Shown one piece after another: positions 1 through 9,073 of a stretch of DNA of 64,000 nucleotides. The position numbers were made by a program, and so were the translations under genes. Numbering within the stretch: position 1 is the first letter of the stretch; the number at the start of each line of letters is the position of its first letter. The stretch spans positions 1 through 64,000 of the forward strand of contig NZ_SSDJ01000107.1 of assembly GCF_004794465.1 (NCBI RefSeq). The letters are read 5' to 3'. This DNA comes from Microbacterium sp. K24 (GTDB taxonomy: Bacteria; Actinomycetota; Actinomycetes; Actinomycetales; Microbacteriaceae). The notes below the pieces were generated by a model. The model did not search any database. It saw only the letters and a program-made list of their open reading frames with translations, and was not told the origin of the DNA.

Positions 1-154
1 CGGGTGTCGTCCCCGGCGCTGCCTCCGGCGCTGTCTCCGCGCGCGCCGTCTCGGCGTCGGCTGGTGCCGTGCGGCTCGAGTCGACGTCAGGGGCGTCGGC
101 TGCGGGGACGACGGCGTCGTCGCTGGACTTCTTGCGGCGGGAGAAGAGGGCCAT
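1..154 (-). CDS. Unidentified protein, N-terminal fragment
   Basis: Only the first 51 residues are in the window; the gene runs off the left edge. It starts at ATG (154) with MALFSRRKK, then a stretch rich in Ala, Asp, Glu, Pro and Thr that looks disordered. No signal peptide or membrane segment is visible. There is no Shine-Dalgarno; a TAGGCT box sits 7 bases before the ATG, so the mRNA may be leaderless. It lies 28 bases downstream of pcrA on the same strand. Function cannot be told from this fragment. Confidence 0.6.
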   Translation of the reverse strand, partial: MALFSRRKKSSDDAVVPAADAPDVDSSRTAPADAETARAETAPEAAPGTTP

Positions 155-161
155 ATGAGCC

Positions 162-167
162 AGCCTA
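162..167 (-). promoter_or_regulatory. Leaderless-type -10 box (TAGGCT)
   Basis: TAGGCT lies 7 bases before the ATG at 154 with no Shine-Dalgarno between, the actinobacterial TAnnnT-N6/7-start arrangement. The gene could therefore be transcribed separately from pcrA. Confidence 0.45.
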
Positions 168-182
168 ACCCGCTCGCGAGAC

Positions 183-2654
183 CTAGATCTTCTCGATCGG
201 CGCGACCTTGATGAGCAGCTTCTTCTGCCCGGCGCTGTCGAAGCGCACGTGCGCGATGCGCTTCGCACCCTCACCGGTCACGGCGTCGACCCGCCCCTCG
301 CCGAAGTCGACGTGCCGGATGCGATCGCCGGCCGTGAGCTCGAGATCGCCGTTGTCGCGCATCTTGGCCGTGACGCGATTGGGGAACTTGTCCATCGCGG
401 TCGAGAGCGGCTTGAGCGACTCTCTGCCGGGCAGCGCCTTGACCGCGAACCTGTCGCCGGAGCCGGAGCCGGACCCCGAGCCGCCGAATCCGCCACCGCG
501 TCGGGCGTTGAGCGCCCGCGACTGCATGCCCCCGCGCGAGTTGACGTCGCCCGGCGACTGACGCCAGTCGATGAGCCCGGCGGGGATCTCCTGCAGGAAG
601 CGGCTGGGCATGGCCACCGTGACCTCGCCGAACTGCGCACGGGTCATCGCGAGCGACAGGTGCAGTCGCTTGCGGGCGCGGGTGATGCCGACGTAGAACA
701 GTCGACGCTCCTCCTGCGGACCACCGGGTTCTCCCGCCGAGATGCGGTGCGGGATGAGGTCTTCCTCGACGCCCGTGACGAACACGGCGTCGTACTCGAG
801 GCCCTTCGCCGTGTGCATCGTCATCAGCGACACCGTGCCGGATTCATCGTCAAGGTCGTCGGCATCCGACACCAGCGCGACCTCGGTGAGGAAGTCGACG
901 ATCGTGCCCTCGGGGTTGTTGCGGGCGAAGTCGCGGGCGACGGCGACGAACTCGTCGAGGTTCTCGACACGCGCCTCGTCCTGCGGGTCGCGGCTCGCGC
1001 GGAGCGCATCGAGGTAGCCGCTCTTGGACAGCAGCAGGCTCAGGCCGTCGGCCACCGTGGTCGGCGCGGGCAGCTCGCCGGATGCCGGGAGCATGATCGC
1101 GGTCGCCTCGGCCAGCACCGCATCGAGCTGCGCGATCGCGCCTTGGATCTTCGGGCCGAAGCCGAGTTGCGCCGAGTTCGCCAGAGCGTCTCGGAAGGTG
1201 ATGTCGTGCTCTTCGGCGAACCGCGCGATCGCGGTCTCGGTGACGTCGCCGATGCCACGACGAGGCTTGTTGAGGATGCGTCGCACCGACATCTCGTCGG
1301 CCGGGTTCGCGACCGCCACGAGGTAGGCCAGCGCATCCTTGATCTCGGCGCGCTCGTAGAACTTCGTGCCGCCCATGATCTTGTACGGCACGGCGGAGCG
1401 GATGAAGATCTCCTCCAGCGCACGCGACTGCGAGTTGGTGCGGTAGAACACGGCCATCTCGGAGTACGGCATGCCCGCCCGGCGCAGCACCTCGATCTCG
1501 TCGGCCACGAACTGCGCCTCGTCGTGCTGCGAGTAGCCGGTGAAGCCGATGATGGCGTCGCCGTCGCCCTTGTCGCTCCAGAGCTTCTTGTCTTTGCGGT
1601 CGAAGTTGTTGCCGATGACGGCGTTCGCGGCCGACAGGATGTTCTGCGTCGACCGGTAGTTCTGCTCGAGCAGCACGACGCGCGCACCCGGGAAGTCGCG
1701 CTCGAACTCGCTGATGTTGCGGATGTCGGCGCCGCGGAAGGCGTAGATCGACTGGTCGGAGTCGCCGACCACGGTGAGCGAGGCGCCGGCCTCGTCGGAC
1801 CCCGCCGAGGGCTCGGGCTCGAAGATCATCATGCCGTTCGAGGCATACGGATCAGCACCCTGACCGGACACCGGTCGGGTCAGCTCGTGGATCAGCGCGT
1901 ACTGCGCGTGGTTCGTGTCCTGATACTCGTCGACGAGGATGTGCCGGAAGCGGCGCCGATAGGTGTCGGCGACCTGCGGGAAAGCCCGGAAGAGGTAGAC
2001 CGTCTGCCCGATGAGGTCGTCGAAGTCGAAGGCGTTCGCCTTCTGCAGCTGGCGCTGGTAGTCGGCGAAGAGCTCGACGAAGATGCGCTCGGCGGGGTCG
2101 CTCATGTTGGCCTGACGCGCGTACGACTCGGCATCGGACAGCTCGTTCTTGAGCTTCGAGATGCGCCCCTGTACAGCTGCCGGGGTGAGGCCGTAGGCAT
2201 CGGCCTCGTGTTCTTTCACGAGTCGCTTGATGAGTGCCCGCGAGTCGCCCGAGTCGTAGATCGTGAACGACTTCGTGAAGCCGAACTGCTCGGCCTCGCG
2301 GCGCAGGATGCGCACGCACGCGGAGTGGAACGTCGAGATCCACATGCCTCGCGCCGCGTCTCCGATGAGGCCCTGCACGCGCTCGCGCATCTCGCCCGCG
2401 GCCTTGTTCGTGAAGGTGATCGCGAGGATCTGGCTCGGCCATGCCTCGCGTCCGCGCAGCAGCGACGCGATGCGGCGGGTGAGCACGCTCGTCTTGCCCG
2501 ATCCGGCACCCGCGACGATCAGCAGCGCGGGTCCGCGGTAGGTGACGGCTTCGAGCTGCTGCGGGTTCAGTCCGGCGAGGAGATCGTCCTGCCCCTCGGC
2601 TCCTGCGGAGCGGGGGCCGACGGTTCCGGGAACGATGAGAGGGGCTTCGGTCAT
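183..2654 (-). CDS. pcrA: ATP-dependent DNA helicase PcrA/UvrD (SF1A)
   Basis: An 823-residue 3'-5' DNA helicase acting in nucleotide excision repair and clearance of recombination intermediates. It has the Q motif LNPQQLEAV (about 29-37), Walker A AGAGSGKT (about 48-55), the DEYQDTN motif II, GDSDQSIYAFRGAD (motif III), QNYRSTQNIL (motif IV), TMHTAKGLEYDAVFV (motif V) and EERRLFYVGITRAR (motif VI). A glycine/serine-rich linker leads to the C-terminal Tudor-like domain typical of PcrA (GDRIRHVDFGEGRV). Length is normal. The ATG has no Shine-Dalgarno; a TAGACT box lies 9 bases upstream (2664-2669), so a leaderless or very short leader is possible. It stands alone, separated from the upstream surface-protein gene by a large palindrome. 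Confidence 0.96.
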   Translation of the reverse strand: MTEAPLIVPGTVGPRSAGAEGQDDLLAGLNPQQLEAVTYRGPALLIVAGAGSGKTSVLTRRIASLLRGREAWPSQILAITFTNKAAGEMRERVQGLIGDAARGMWISTFHSACVRILRREAEQFGFTKSFTIYDSGDSRALIKRLVKEHEADAYGLTPAAVQGRISKLKNELSDAESYARQANMSDPAERIFVELFADYQRQLQKANAFDFDDLIGQTVYLFRAFPQVADTYRRRFRHILVDEYQDTNHAQYALIHELTRPVSGQGADPYASNGMMIFEPEPSAGSDEAGASLTVVGDSDQSIYAFRGADIRNISEFERDFPGARVVLLEQNYRSTQNILSAANAVIGNNFDRKDKKLWSDKGDGDAIIGFTGYSQHDEAQFVADEIEVLRRAGMPYSEMAVFYRTNSQSRALEEIFIRSAVPYKIMGGTKFYERAEIKDALAYLVAVANPADEMSVRRILNKPRRGIGDVTETAIARFAEEHDITFRDALANSAQLGFGPKIQGAIAQLDAVLAEATAIMLPASGELPAPTTVADGLSLLLSKSGYLDALRASRDPQDEARVENLDEFVAVARDFARNNPEGTIVDFLTEVALVSDADDLDDESGTVSLMTMHTAKGLEYDAVFVTGVEEDLIPHRISAGEPGGPQEERRLFYVGITRARKRLHLSLAMTRAQFGEVTVAMPSRFLQEIPAGLIDWRQSPGDVNSRGGMQSRALNARRGGGFGGSGSGSGSGDRFAVKALPGRESLKPLSTAMDKFPNRVTAKMRDNGDLELTAGDRIRHVDFGEGRVDAVTGEGAKRIAHVRFDSAGQKKLLIKVAPIEKI

Positions 2655-2700
2655 GGCGTTATGAGTCTAGGCGGCGGCACCGACACAGGGTGCCGGCCTC

Positions 2701-2761
2701 CTTCGAATCGCGCACCTGGTCGACTTTCGGGCCGGAAAGGGACCAGGTGCGCGATTCGAAG
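2701..2761. repeat. Large intergenic palindrome (21-base perfect arms)
   Basis: Arm 2701-2721 (CTTCGAATCGCGCACCTGGTC) is perfectly complementary to 2741-2761. The 19-base centre contains a further short stem (CTTTC / GAAAG). It sits between the lamin-tail protein gene and pcrA. No T-tract follows, so it is not a classic terminator, though it would form a strong RNA hairpin. See the finding on palindromes. Confidence 0.85.
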
Positions 2762-2776
2762 AGGGTGAGGCCGCCG

Positions 2777-5700
2777 TCAGGCCGCGCGGCGACGGCGTCG
2801 CACGGCGACAGCGCCTGCGGTGAGCAGCATCAGCGCCAGCGCCACAGCCGCGATCGGCAGCTCGGAGCCGGTGGATGCCAGGCCGCCCGCTCCCGCCGTG
2901 ACGCGGATGTCGGCCCACCCCAGCAGCGTGCCGTCGGCCGCGTACACCGCGATCCGGTGGGCGCCCAGCGCGGCATCGGTCGGGATCGTGACGGTGAGGG
3001 CGCCGGATGCCGTGAGCGTGCCGGTGGCGAGGCGCACCGGGTCGGAGTACATCCAGACCGCGACGTCCGCGCCGGCATGCTCCTTCCCGACCGCGACGGT
3101 GACCTTCTGCCCGCGAGCCGCGACGGCCGGGTCGACGGTCGCACCGCCGCGGTTGTCGTCGGTCAGCCCGGTGCCGGGCAGCGGAGGCGTCTCGCCCCCA
3201 GGGTTTTCCCCCGGGTTCTCCCCACCGGGGTTCTCGCCGTCGACGCCCGGCAGCGTGCCCGTGCGCAGCGCCTCCGCGGCGAAGCCGTCGGCGAACCACC
3301 ACACCGGACGCTGTCCGTCGACCGACAGCGAGGCCGGCGCCGTGGCGAAGCCCTCGTTGTTGATGTCGGGCATGCCGGCCGGACGCGCGTAGTGCGCGAT
3401 GCCCGGCTCCGCGGTGCCGTTCAGCGTGATCTCGGCCGAGCGGCCCTGGCATCCGTCGTCGCAGACCGCCCAGAGCGTGTTCCGCACGCTGTCGTAGTCC
3501 AGCGCCATAACGCCGGCGAGACCGGGAGCGATCTCCGACACGAGCGTCGGCGTGCCGTCGTCCGCCAGCGAGAAGGCGTAGACGTGTCCGTTGTCCTCGA
3601 CGGCGACGAAGAACAGGCCGTCGCCGTGACCGGCGTAGTCCGCCGGGTCGTAGCCCGCGCCGGTGTTGTCGTCGAAGAGCGTGCCGGCGAGCGCCGAATC
3701 CGGTACCCACTGCACGGCCTCCATGCCGAGGTTCGCGCCGACAGCCGGGAGCAGGGCCGTGAGGTCCCACTCCTGCGTGGCGACGAGGTCGCCGGCCGCG
3801 GCATCCGGGTCCACCTTCAGAACGACGTTCTGGTTCACGCCCTTCGCGTTGTTGTCGCGCTCGGAGGCGACGTAGACGCTGCCCGCGCCGTCGACCGTGA
3901 TGCCCTCGGTGTCGGGACCCGCAGCACCCGGGTCGGCGGCGTCCTTCTGGAAGCGCACCCGCTTGCCCTCGTCCCAGCCGTCGACCTTCTCGACGGAGCC
4001 GTCGGCGTGCGCCTCGAGCTTCCAGATGCGTCCCTCGCCGTTGTCGACGGCCCAGAGGAAGGCGCCGTCCGCGGTCTCCTGCACGTCGAGACCCGAGCTG
4101 TCCTCGAGGAACGTCGGCACGCTGTCGAGCACCCGCACGTCGGCGGAGCCGGGCCACGCCGACACGGCGACCTCGCCGTCGCAGACGTTCGCGGCGCCCT
4201 TCGTGGATTCGGCAGTGACGGCGAACACCCCGGTGGCGTCGGGGCAGCGGCCCCACGTCGTCGCGGCGTGTCCTTCGCCCCACGTGGTCTCGTCGATCAG
4301 CAGTTCGCCGTCGAAGAGCCGCACGGCGTCGCCGCCGCCGAGGCCGAAGCCCAGCGCGTCGCGCTCGATGACGAGGTATCCGCCGGCGTCGATCGTGGTG
4401 CCGGCCGGAATCGCGGAGGCGTGCGCGTCGTCGTCGTCCTTCACGACGATGCCCGAGACGTCGAGCTCCGCGGTCGTCGGGTTCACGAGCTCGATCCAGT
4501 CGTCGGGCGATCCGCCGTCGGACTCGACCTCGTTGATGCGCACCGGGTTGCCGCAGGCGTTGCGCAGTCCCTTGGTCGAGACGGCGAGGTCGACGAACTC
4601 TCCGGTGCCGTCGGCGCAGCGCGCCCAGACGCCGTCCGCGTGCGCCGCATACACGTGCTCGTCGACGGTGTTGCCGCTCGCGTCGCGGATCGTCACGGTG
4701 TCGCCGTTGCCGAGCCCGAACACGAAGTCCGCCGGCTGATCGAACACGAAGAAGGCGCCGGGCGCGAGGGTCGTGCCGACCGGAAGGGGCGTGGTCTCGG
4801 CCGCGTGGCCGTTCGGGTCGTTGTCCATCACGGACCATCCGGAGAGGTCGACCGCCGTGGTGCCGGTGTTGACGACCTCGACCCAGTCGGTGGTGTCGCC
4901 GTTCGACTCGATCTCGTTGATGACCACGTCGGGGATCACGCAGGAGTTCGCGGCGCCGGGGGTCGGGTGGGCGAGCAGGAACGCGCCCTCGCCGTCGGGG
5001 CAGCGCGCCAGGGTCGCGGCCGCGAAGTCGCCGTCGATCGCGGCGTGCCCCGACCAGGGGAGGGTGTCGTCGATCATCGTCCCGCCCGCGTCGTAGAGGC
5101 GGATCCGGTCGGCGCTGCCGATGCCGATCGGGTCGCGGAACGCCGTCTCGACACCGTCGACGAGGCCGATCGTGCCCTCCTCGACGACGAGGAACGCGCC
5201 CGCCGCGATCGTCGTGCCCGGAAGGAACCGCCAGCGGTGGTCGTCGGAGTTGTCGCGGATCTCGTAGCCCGAGATGTCGAGCGCGTCGTCGCCGGGGTTG
5301 TGGAACTCGACCCAGTCGGCGGGCTGCGAGTCGACCTCGTTGATGACGATCGAACCGTCGACGGGGGGCACCGAGCAGTCGTTCGCCGCTCCCGGCGTCG
5401 CGGCCGTCGCGTGCGCCCACTCGCCCGTGCCGTCGGGGCAGCGCGACCAGTCCGACAGCGGCGCGGTGTTCTCGTACGCATACGCGTCGACCTCGGTGCC
5501 GGCCGGATCGAACAGCACGACCTCGTCGCCCTTGCCCAGCCCGAACGCGAAGTCGACGTCCTTCACCAGCACGAGGAACTCGCCGGGAGCGAGCGAGGTG
5601 CCCTCCGGCGCATACCCGAACGTGTCTCGCTTCTCGTCGGAGATGTACCAGCCGTCCAGGTCGACCGCCTCGGTGCCGGGGTTGTAGAGCTCGACCTGAT

Positions 5701-5896
5701 CGGAGAGTCCGGTGGCCGCGTCGTCGTAGACGATCTCGTTGAGCACGAGGCCCGCGGCGGCGGGTGCGCCCAGGGCTTCCTCGGAAGGACGGATGCCGGA
5801 ATCGGCGCCGACGGCGGCGACCGGTGCGGCGAGCAGGGCGGCGGCGCTGAGGGCGCACGCGGCCGTGACCGCCGCTGCGTAGTGCAGGCGGGGCAT
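2777..5896 (-). CDS. Secreted surface protein with four lamin-tail domains and LAXTG sorting signal
   Basis: 1039 residues, preceded by a good Shine-Dalgarno (CAGGAG). An N-terminal signal peptide ends near AAPVAAVGA. Four lamin-tail (LTD) modules follow at roughly 50-170, 178-310, 316-440 and 445-565, each opening with a V-x-INE-type strand (VLNEIVYDD, IVINEVDS, VVINEIES, VRINEVES) and ending in an RCPDGTGE-type turn and Cys. Residues about 575-870 resemble a beta-propeller or esterase-like phytase fold (DTEGITVDGAGSVYVASERD). A GENPGGENPGENPGGE linker and an Ig-like domain precede LASTG (1006-1010), a hydrophobic helix and RRRRR. LAXTG is the class E sortase signal of high-GC Gram-positives, so the protein is probably anchored to the wall. 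LTD domains in bacteria accompany extracellular nucleases and hydrolases; no catalytic motif is clear here. Confidence 0.85.
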   Translation of the reverse strand: MPRLHYAAAVTAACALSAAALLAAPVAAVGADSGIRPSEEALGAPAAAGLVLNEIVYDDAATGLSDQVELYNPGTEAVDLDGWYISDEKRDTFGYAPEGTSLAPGEFLVLVKDVDFAFGLGKGDEVVLFDPAGTEVDAYAYENTAPLSDWSRCPDGTGEWAHATAATPGAANDCSVPPVDGSIVINEVDSQPADWVEFHNPGDDALDISGYEIRDNSDDHRWRFLPGTTIAAGAFLVVEEGTIGLVDGVETAFRDPIGIGSADRIRLYDAGGTMIDDTLPWSGHAAIDGDFAAATLARCPDGEGAFLLAHPTPGAANSCVIPDVVINEIESNGDTTDWVEVVNTGTTAVDLSGWSVMDNDPNGHAAETTPLPVGTTLAPGAFFVFDQPADFVFGLGNGDTVTIRDASGNTVDEHVYAAHADGVWARCADGTGEFVDLAVSTKGLRNACGNPVRINEVESDGGSPDDWIELVNPTTAELDVSGIVVKDDDDAHASAIPAGTTIDAGGYLVIERDALGFGLGGGDAVRLFDGELLIDETTWGEGHAATTWGRCPDATGVFAVTAESTKGAANVCDGEVAVSAWPGSADVRVLDSVPTFLEDSSGLDVQETADGAFLWAVDNGEGRIWKLEAHADGSVEKVDGWDEGKRVRFQKDAADPGAAGPDTEGITVDGAGSVYVASERDNNAKGVNQNVVLKVDPDAAAGDLVATQEWDLTALLPAVGANLGMEAVQWVPDSALAGTLFDDNTGAGYDPADYAGHGDGLFFVAVEDNGHVYAFSLADDGTPTLVSEIAPGLAGVMALDYDSVRNTLWAVCDDGCQGRSAEITLNGTAEPGIAHYARPAGMPDINNEGFATAPASLSVDGQRPVWWFADGFAAEALRTGTLPGVDGENPGGENPGENPGGETPPLPGTGLTDDNRGGATVDPAVAARGQKVTVAVGKEHAGADVAVWMYSDPVRLATGTLTASGALTVTIPTDAALGAHRIAVYAADGTLLGWADIRVTAGAGGLASTGSELPIAAVALALMLLTAGAVAVRRRRRAA

Positions 5897-6029
5897 GGAG
5901 GACTCCTGGGTGGGGGTTCAGACGGGTAGGCCTCCAGACCACCGAGTCGGCGTGGCCGCACGTCGACTCGCGGATGCACGGGAGGTGAACGCCAGGTGGC
6001 CGTTCATCTCCGCATGACACAATCGGCGG

Positions 6030-6434
6030 ATGCGCACGATCCTCAACATCATCTGGGTCATCCTGGCCGGATGGGCCCTCTTCCTCGGCTACATGCTGGC
6101 CGGCATCCTGCTGTGCATCCCGATCGTCACGATCCCCTGGGCCATCGCCTCGTTCCGCATCGCGCGCTACGCGATCTGGCCGTTCGGCCGCGAGGTCATC
6201 AGCAAGCCGACGTCCGGAGTCGGCTCCTTCCTCGGCAATGTGCTCTGGGTCATCCTCGCCGGCTGGTGGCTCGCGATCGGGCACATCATCTCGGGCCTCG
6301 CGCTGTGCATCACCATCATCGGCATCCCGATGGGCATCGCCGACTTCAAGATGGTCCCGGTCTCGCTGATGCCGCTCGGCAAGGAGATCGTCTCGACCCG
6401 CAAGGGCGCGTTCGACCGCACCCTCGGATCCTGA
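6030..6434 (+). CDS. YccF-domain inner membrane protein
   Basis: 134 residues made of two related YccF (DUF307) halves, each with the pattern LNIIWVILAGWALFLGY / VLWVILAGWWLAIGH followed by GI-L-CI-I-I-IP. Several hydrophobic helices mark an integral membrane protein. Function of the family is unknown. It is divergent from the lamin-tail protein gene and convergent with the phosphodiesterase gene. The start ATG follows GACACAATCGGCGG; CACAAT six bases upstream could be a leaderless -10 box. Confidence 0.9.
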   Translation: MRTILNIIWVILAGWALFLGYMLAGILLCIPIVTIPWAIASFRIARYAIWPFGREVISKPTSGVGSFLGNVLWVILAGWWLAIGHIISGLALCITIIGIPMGIADFKMVPVSLMPLGKEIVSTRKGAFDRTLGS

Positions 6435-6444
6435 CGCGCGATTT

Positions 6445-6513
6445 CTGCGGCCGATGGGAACTTCTGCGGCCCGAACCGCCGTCAGAGGCCGCAGAAGTTC
6501 GGATCGGCCGCAG
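6445..6513. repeat. Large intergenic palindrome with doubled TTCTGCGGCC motif
   Basis: The arms 6445-6471 and 6487-6513 pair over 25 of 27 positions. Each arm contains the motif (T/A)CTGCGGCC twice, so the element holds four copies, two in each orientation. It fills most of the gap between the convergent yccF-like and phosphodiesterase genes. A role as bidirectional terminator is possible, but there is no T-tract. Confidence 0.8.
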
Positions 6514-6548
6514 TTCTTGATGCCCCAGGCCGGCCGCCCGACCCGACG

Positions 6549-7535
6549 TCAGCTGCGGAAGAAGCTCACGCCGAGGTCGGGATGGTCGACGAACACGCCG
6601 TCGACGCCGGTGCGCGCGATCACGCCCCACTCCGACTCGTAGTCGCCGAAGGCGCCCTTGCCGCCGGGACCGCGGAACTCGGCCGCGAGGAACGCGTTCT
6701 CGGGACGGCACGTCCACGTGAAGACCTTGAGCCCGCGCGCATGCGCATCCGGGACGATCGTGTTGCCCCGGGCGAGCAGCATCTTCTTGTTCACGCTGAT
6801 GCCGTCGACCTTGCCGACCAGCTCGTCGAGACCGTGCGGCGTGACCGTGGCCTTGTAGGTGAGCGCCTGCTTGCCCTGGGCGACCAGCAGGTCGGAGGGC
6901 CGCCCGGCCGCCTCGATCAGGTAGACGTACGATGCGGAGATCCCGCGTGCACGCAGTTGGCCGAGCACGGTCGACTCGAAGCACTCGATGATCAGCGGCA
7001 GCTCGCCCTCGGCCCAGCCCGCCTCGCGGAGCTCCCGGTCGATGAGCGGCGCGAGATCGAGGCCGATGCTGGCGAAGTACGTCGCGTGCTTGACCTCGAG
7101 CACGACGCCGATCTCGCGGCCGTGCTCGACCGAGCCGTCGCGCACGATGTCGAGCACGTCGCGCAGCCGGAGGATGGCCTGGGAATCGTCGAAGCTGGCG
7201 CTGGACGCACGCATCTCGGGCAGCCGCTCGCGCCCGCGAAGAGTCGACAGCTCGTCCCAGGTGAAATCCTCGGTGAACCACCCGGTCAGCGCCTGTCCGT
7301 CGACGCGTCTGGTCGTCTTGCGGTCGGCGAACTCCGGATGCTGCGCCACATCGGTCGTGCCGGAGATCTCGTTCTCGTGCCGGACGACGAGGACGCCGTC
7401 CTTTGTGGCGACGACGTCGGGTTCCACCGCATCGACCCCCATCGCGAGCGCCAGCTCGTACGACGATCGGCTGTGTTCCGGGCGGTAGCCGGGCGCACCG
7501 CGATGCCCGATGACGAGGGGGGATTTCCTGGGCAC
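6549..7535 (-). CDS. Glycerophosphodiester phosphodiesterase (GDPD/UgpQ-GlpQ family)
   Basis: Hydrolyses glycerophosphodiesters to glycerol-3-phosphate plus alcohol. 328 residues from GTG 7535. The catalytic core is visible: GHRGAPGYRPEHS with the family His-Arg near residue 10, EPDVVATKDGVLVVRHE (metal-binding Glu/Asp and second His), EVKH in the middle, IIECFES, and the C-terminal DGVFVDHPDLG. No signal peptide follows the chosen start, so it is probably cytoplasmic. The open frame extends upstream to 7742, but that stretch is opposite the next gene. GTG 7535 is favoured because the conserved domain begins a few codons later and TACGCT lies exactly 6 bases before it. Confidence 0.9.
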   Translation of the reverse strand: MPRKSPLVIGHRGAPGYRPEHSRSSYELALAMGVDAVEPDVVATKDGVLVVRHENEISGTTDVAQHPEFADRKTTRRVDGQALTGWFTEDFTWDELSTLRGRERLPEMRASSASFDDSQAILRLRDVLDIVRDGSVEHGREIGVVLEVKHATYFASIGLDLAPLIDRELREAGWAEGELPLIIECFESTVLGQLRARGISASYVYLIEAAGRPSDLLVAQGKQALTYKATVTPHGLDELVGKVDGISVNKKMLLARGNTIVPDAHARGLKVFTWTCRPENAFLAAEFRGPGGKGAFGDYESEWGVIARTGVDGVFVDHPDLGVSFFRS

Positions 7536-7541
7536 GCTCTC

Positions 7542-7547
7542 AGCGTA
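7542..7547 (-). promoter_or_regulatory. Leaderless-type -10 box (TACGCT) of the phosphodiesterase gene
   Basis: TACGCT, then GAGAGC (6 bases), then the GTG at 7535. No Shine-Dalgarno is present at the usual distance. Confidence 0.45.
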
Positions 7548-7625
7548 GAACACCCCGCGGCCCGCCCACCGCGAGTATCGTAGAGGAAAGCGACCTACGA
7601 CCCCCTTTTGGAGTGAGGCCCACCA

Positions 7626-8543
7626 ATGAGCAACTTCGCCTTCAACAACCCGGCGTTCAAGCAGCAGGATCCGCGCAATGTCGCGACCTACCCGGGCGGA
7701 CCGCAGGCCGCTCAGGGCGCGCAGACCGCGTCGTTCCAGCACGGTGCGATGGACGTCGCCGCCAACGCGCAGCTCGAGGGAATGTACGCGGCTCCGCCCG
7801 CGGGCGCCATCGAGACCGACCGGATGTCCGTCGAGGACACCGTCTGGAAGACCGCCGGCCTGTTCGCCATCCTTCTCGTCACCGCAGCCGTCGGCTGGGT
7901 CTGGACGCTGGGCGGCGTCGCCGCTCCGGAGCGCGACCCGTACAGCGACTTCGCGCCGAACATGCTGCCGTGGATCGTCGGCGCCCTCGGCGGCTTCGTC
8001 CTCGCCATGGTCATCACGTTCACGTCGCGCCGGAAGGTGCGCCCTGCGCTGATCTTCGCCTACGCGGCCTTCGAGGGCCTGTTCGTCGGTGGCATCTCGG
8101 CGTTCTTCGAGGTGCTGTTCCCCGGCATCGTGATCCAGGCCACGCTGGCCACCGTTTCGGTCGTCGGTGTGACGCTCGCCCTCTTCGCCAGCGGCAAGAT
8201 CCGCGCATCGAAGAAGGCCACCAAGGTCTTCATGATCGCCATGGTCGGGTACCTGGTCTTCTCGCTGCTGAACCTGGTCCTCATGTGGACCGGCATCAAC
8301 CAGAACGCCTTCGGTCTTCTCAGCCAGGAGATCATGGGCATCCCTCTCGGACTGATCATCGGCGTCCTCGTCGTGATCATGGCGGCGTACTCGCTGGTGC
8401 TCGACTTCGACCAGATCCAGCAGGGCGTCCGCAACGGCGCTCCGCGTCAGTTCGGCTGGATGGGTGCCTTCGGCATCATGGTCACGGTCGTCTGGCTCTA
8501 CGTCGAGATCCTCCGCATCATCGCGATCGTGCGCAGCAACTGA
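7626..8543 (+). CDS. Bax inhibitor-1/YccA family membrane protein
   Basis: 305 residues. A hydrophilic N-terminus of about 75 residues (SNFAFNNPAFKQQDPR) is followed by about seven hydrophobic helices, matching actinobacterial Bax-inhibitor-1/YccA (TMBIM-related) proteins. The sixth/seventh-helix region carries LVLDFDQIQQGV, the conserved acidic patch linked to calcium leak in better-studied relatives. The physiological role in actinobacteria is unknown. It is preceded by TTTTGGAGTGAGG and followed by a clear terminator, so it is probably monocistronic. Confidence 0.92.
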   Translation: MSNFAFNNPAFKQQDPRNVATYPGGPQAAQGAQTASFQHGAMDVAANAQLEGMYAAPPAGAIETDRMSVEDTVWKTAGLFAILLVTAAVGWVWTLGGVAAPERDPYSDFAPNMLPWIVGALGGFVLAMVITFTSRRKVRPALIFAYAAFEGLFVGGISAFFEVLFPGIVIQATLATVSVVGVTLALFASGKIRASKKATKVFMIAMVGYLVFSLLNLVLMWTGINQNAFGLLSQEIMGIPLGLIIGVLVVIMAAYSLVLDFDQIQQGVRNGAPRQFGWMGAFGIMVTVVWLYVEILRIIAIVRSN

Positions 8544-8576
8544 TCACGAGCGCCTGCTGACCGCAGCGCGTCTCGA

Positions 8577-8606
8577 GAGGCCCGTCTCCTTCCGGAGGCG
8601 GGCCTC
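8577..8606 (+). terminator. Rho-independent-type terminator after the Bax-inhibitor gene
   Basis: GAGGCCCGTCTCC (8577-8589), tetraloop TTCC, GGAGGCGGGCCTC (8594-8606). The 13-base stem has one G-T pair and is followed by TTGCCAT. Confidence 0.75.
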
Positions 8607-8721
8607 TTGCCATATCGGGACAGCCTGCGCAAGGGGATGCAGGAAATTCTCAACTCGTGGATAGTGGATTCACGAACCCCCGGCACCCCGGGATTCCTAC
8701 ACAGCAAGTAAGGAGCAGACC

Positions 8722-8994
8722 ATGAGTTTCCTCGGATTCCTTCTTCTCGGCCTGATCGCCGGCGCCATCGCCAAGCTCATCCTCCCCGGCAAGCAGGGTG
8801 GAGGCTGGTTCATCACACTCCTGCTCGGTGTGGTGGGAGCCCTTCTCGGCGGATGGCTCGGTTCCGTGATCTTCGGCGTCGGACTCGAAGAGTTCTGGAG
8901 CCTGCAGACCTGGCTCGTCGCCATCGGCGGCGCGATCATCGTGCTGCTGATCTACGGCCTGATCGTGGGTCGCGGCAGCAAGGTGCGCGACTGA
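8722..8994 (+). CDS. GlsB/YeaQ/YmgE family stress-response membrane protein
   Basis: 90 residues with three hydrophobic helices and the glycine-rich family pattern GFLLLGLIAGAIAKLILPGK followed by GGWFITLLLGVVGALLGGWLG. These small transglycosylase-associated-type proteins are commonly induced by stress and have no proven enzymatic activity. A strong Shine-Dalgarno (AAGGAG) precedes the ATG and a hairpin follows, so it is a single-gene unit. Confidence 0.92.
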   Translation: MSFLGFLLLGLIAGAIAKLILPGKQGGGWFITLLLGVVGALLGGWLGSVIFGVGLEEFWSLQTWLVAIGGAIIVLLIYGLIVGRGSKVRD

Positions 8995-9030
8995 CACACC
9001 TCCGTCACTGACGGACAGCAGTCCCCAGAT

Positions 9031-9073
9031 GCCCGTCCTCTTCGGCAGCGAAAGCTCGCCGAAGGGGGCGGGT
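9031..9073. terminator. Bidirectional terminator between glsB-like and sigma factor genes
   Basis: GCCCGTCCTCTTCGGC (9031-9046) pairs with GCCGAAGGGGGCGGGT (9058-9073) with two G-T pairs. On the plus strand TCATTTCTTTT follows. The hairpin overlaps the stop codon of the convergent sigma factor gene. Confidence 0.7.

Noticed and set aside
2667-6284. 1205-codon open frame on the minus strand, Arg- and Gly-rich
   Set aside because: It is an out-of-frame reading of the lamin-tail protein gene with low-complexity composition, no start signals and no domains.
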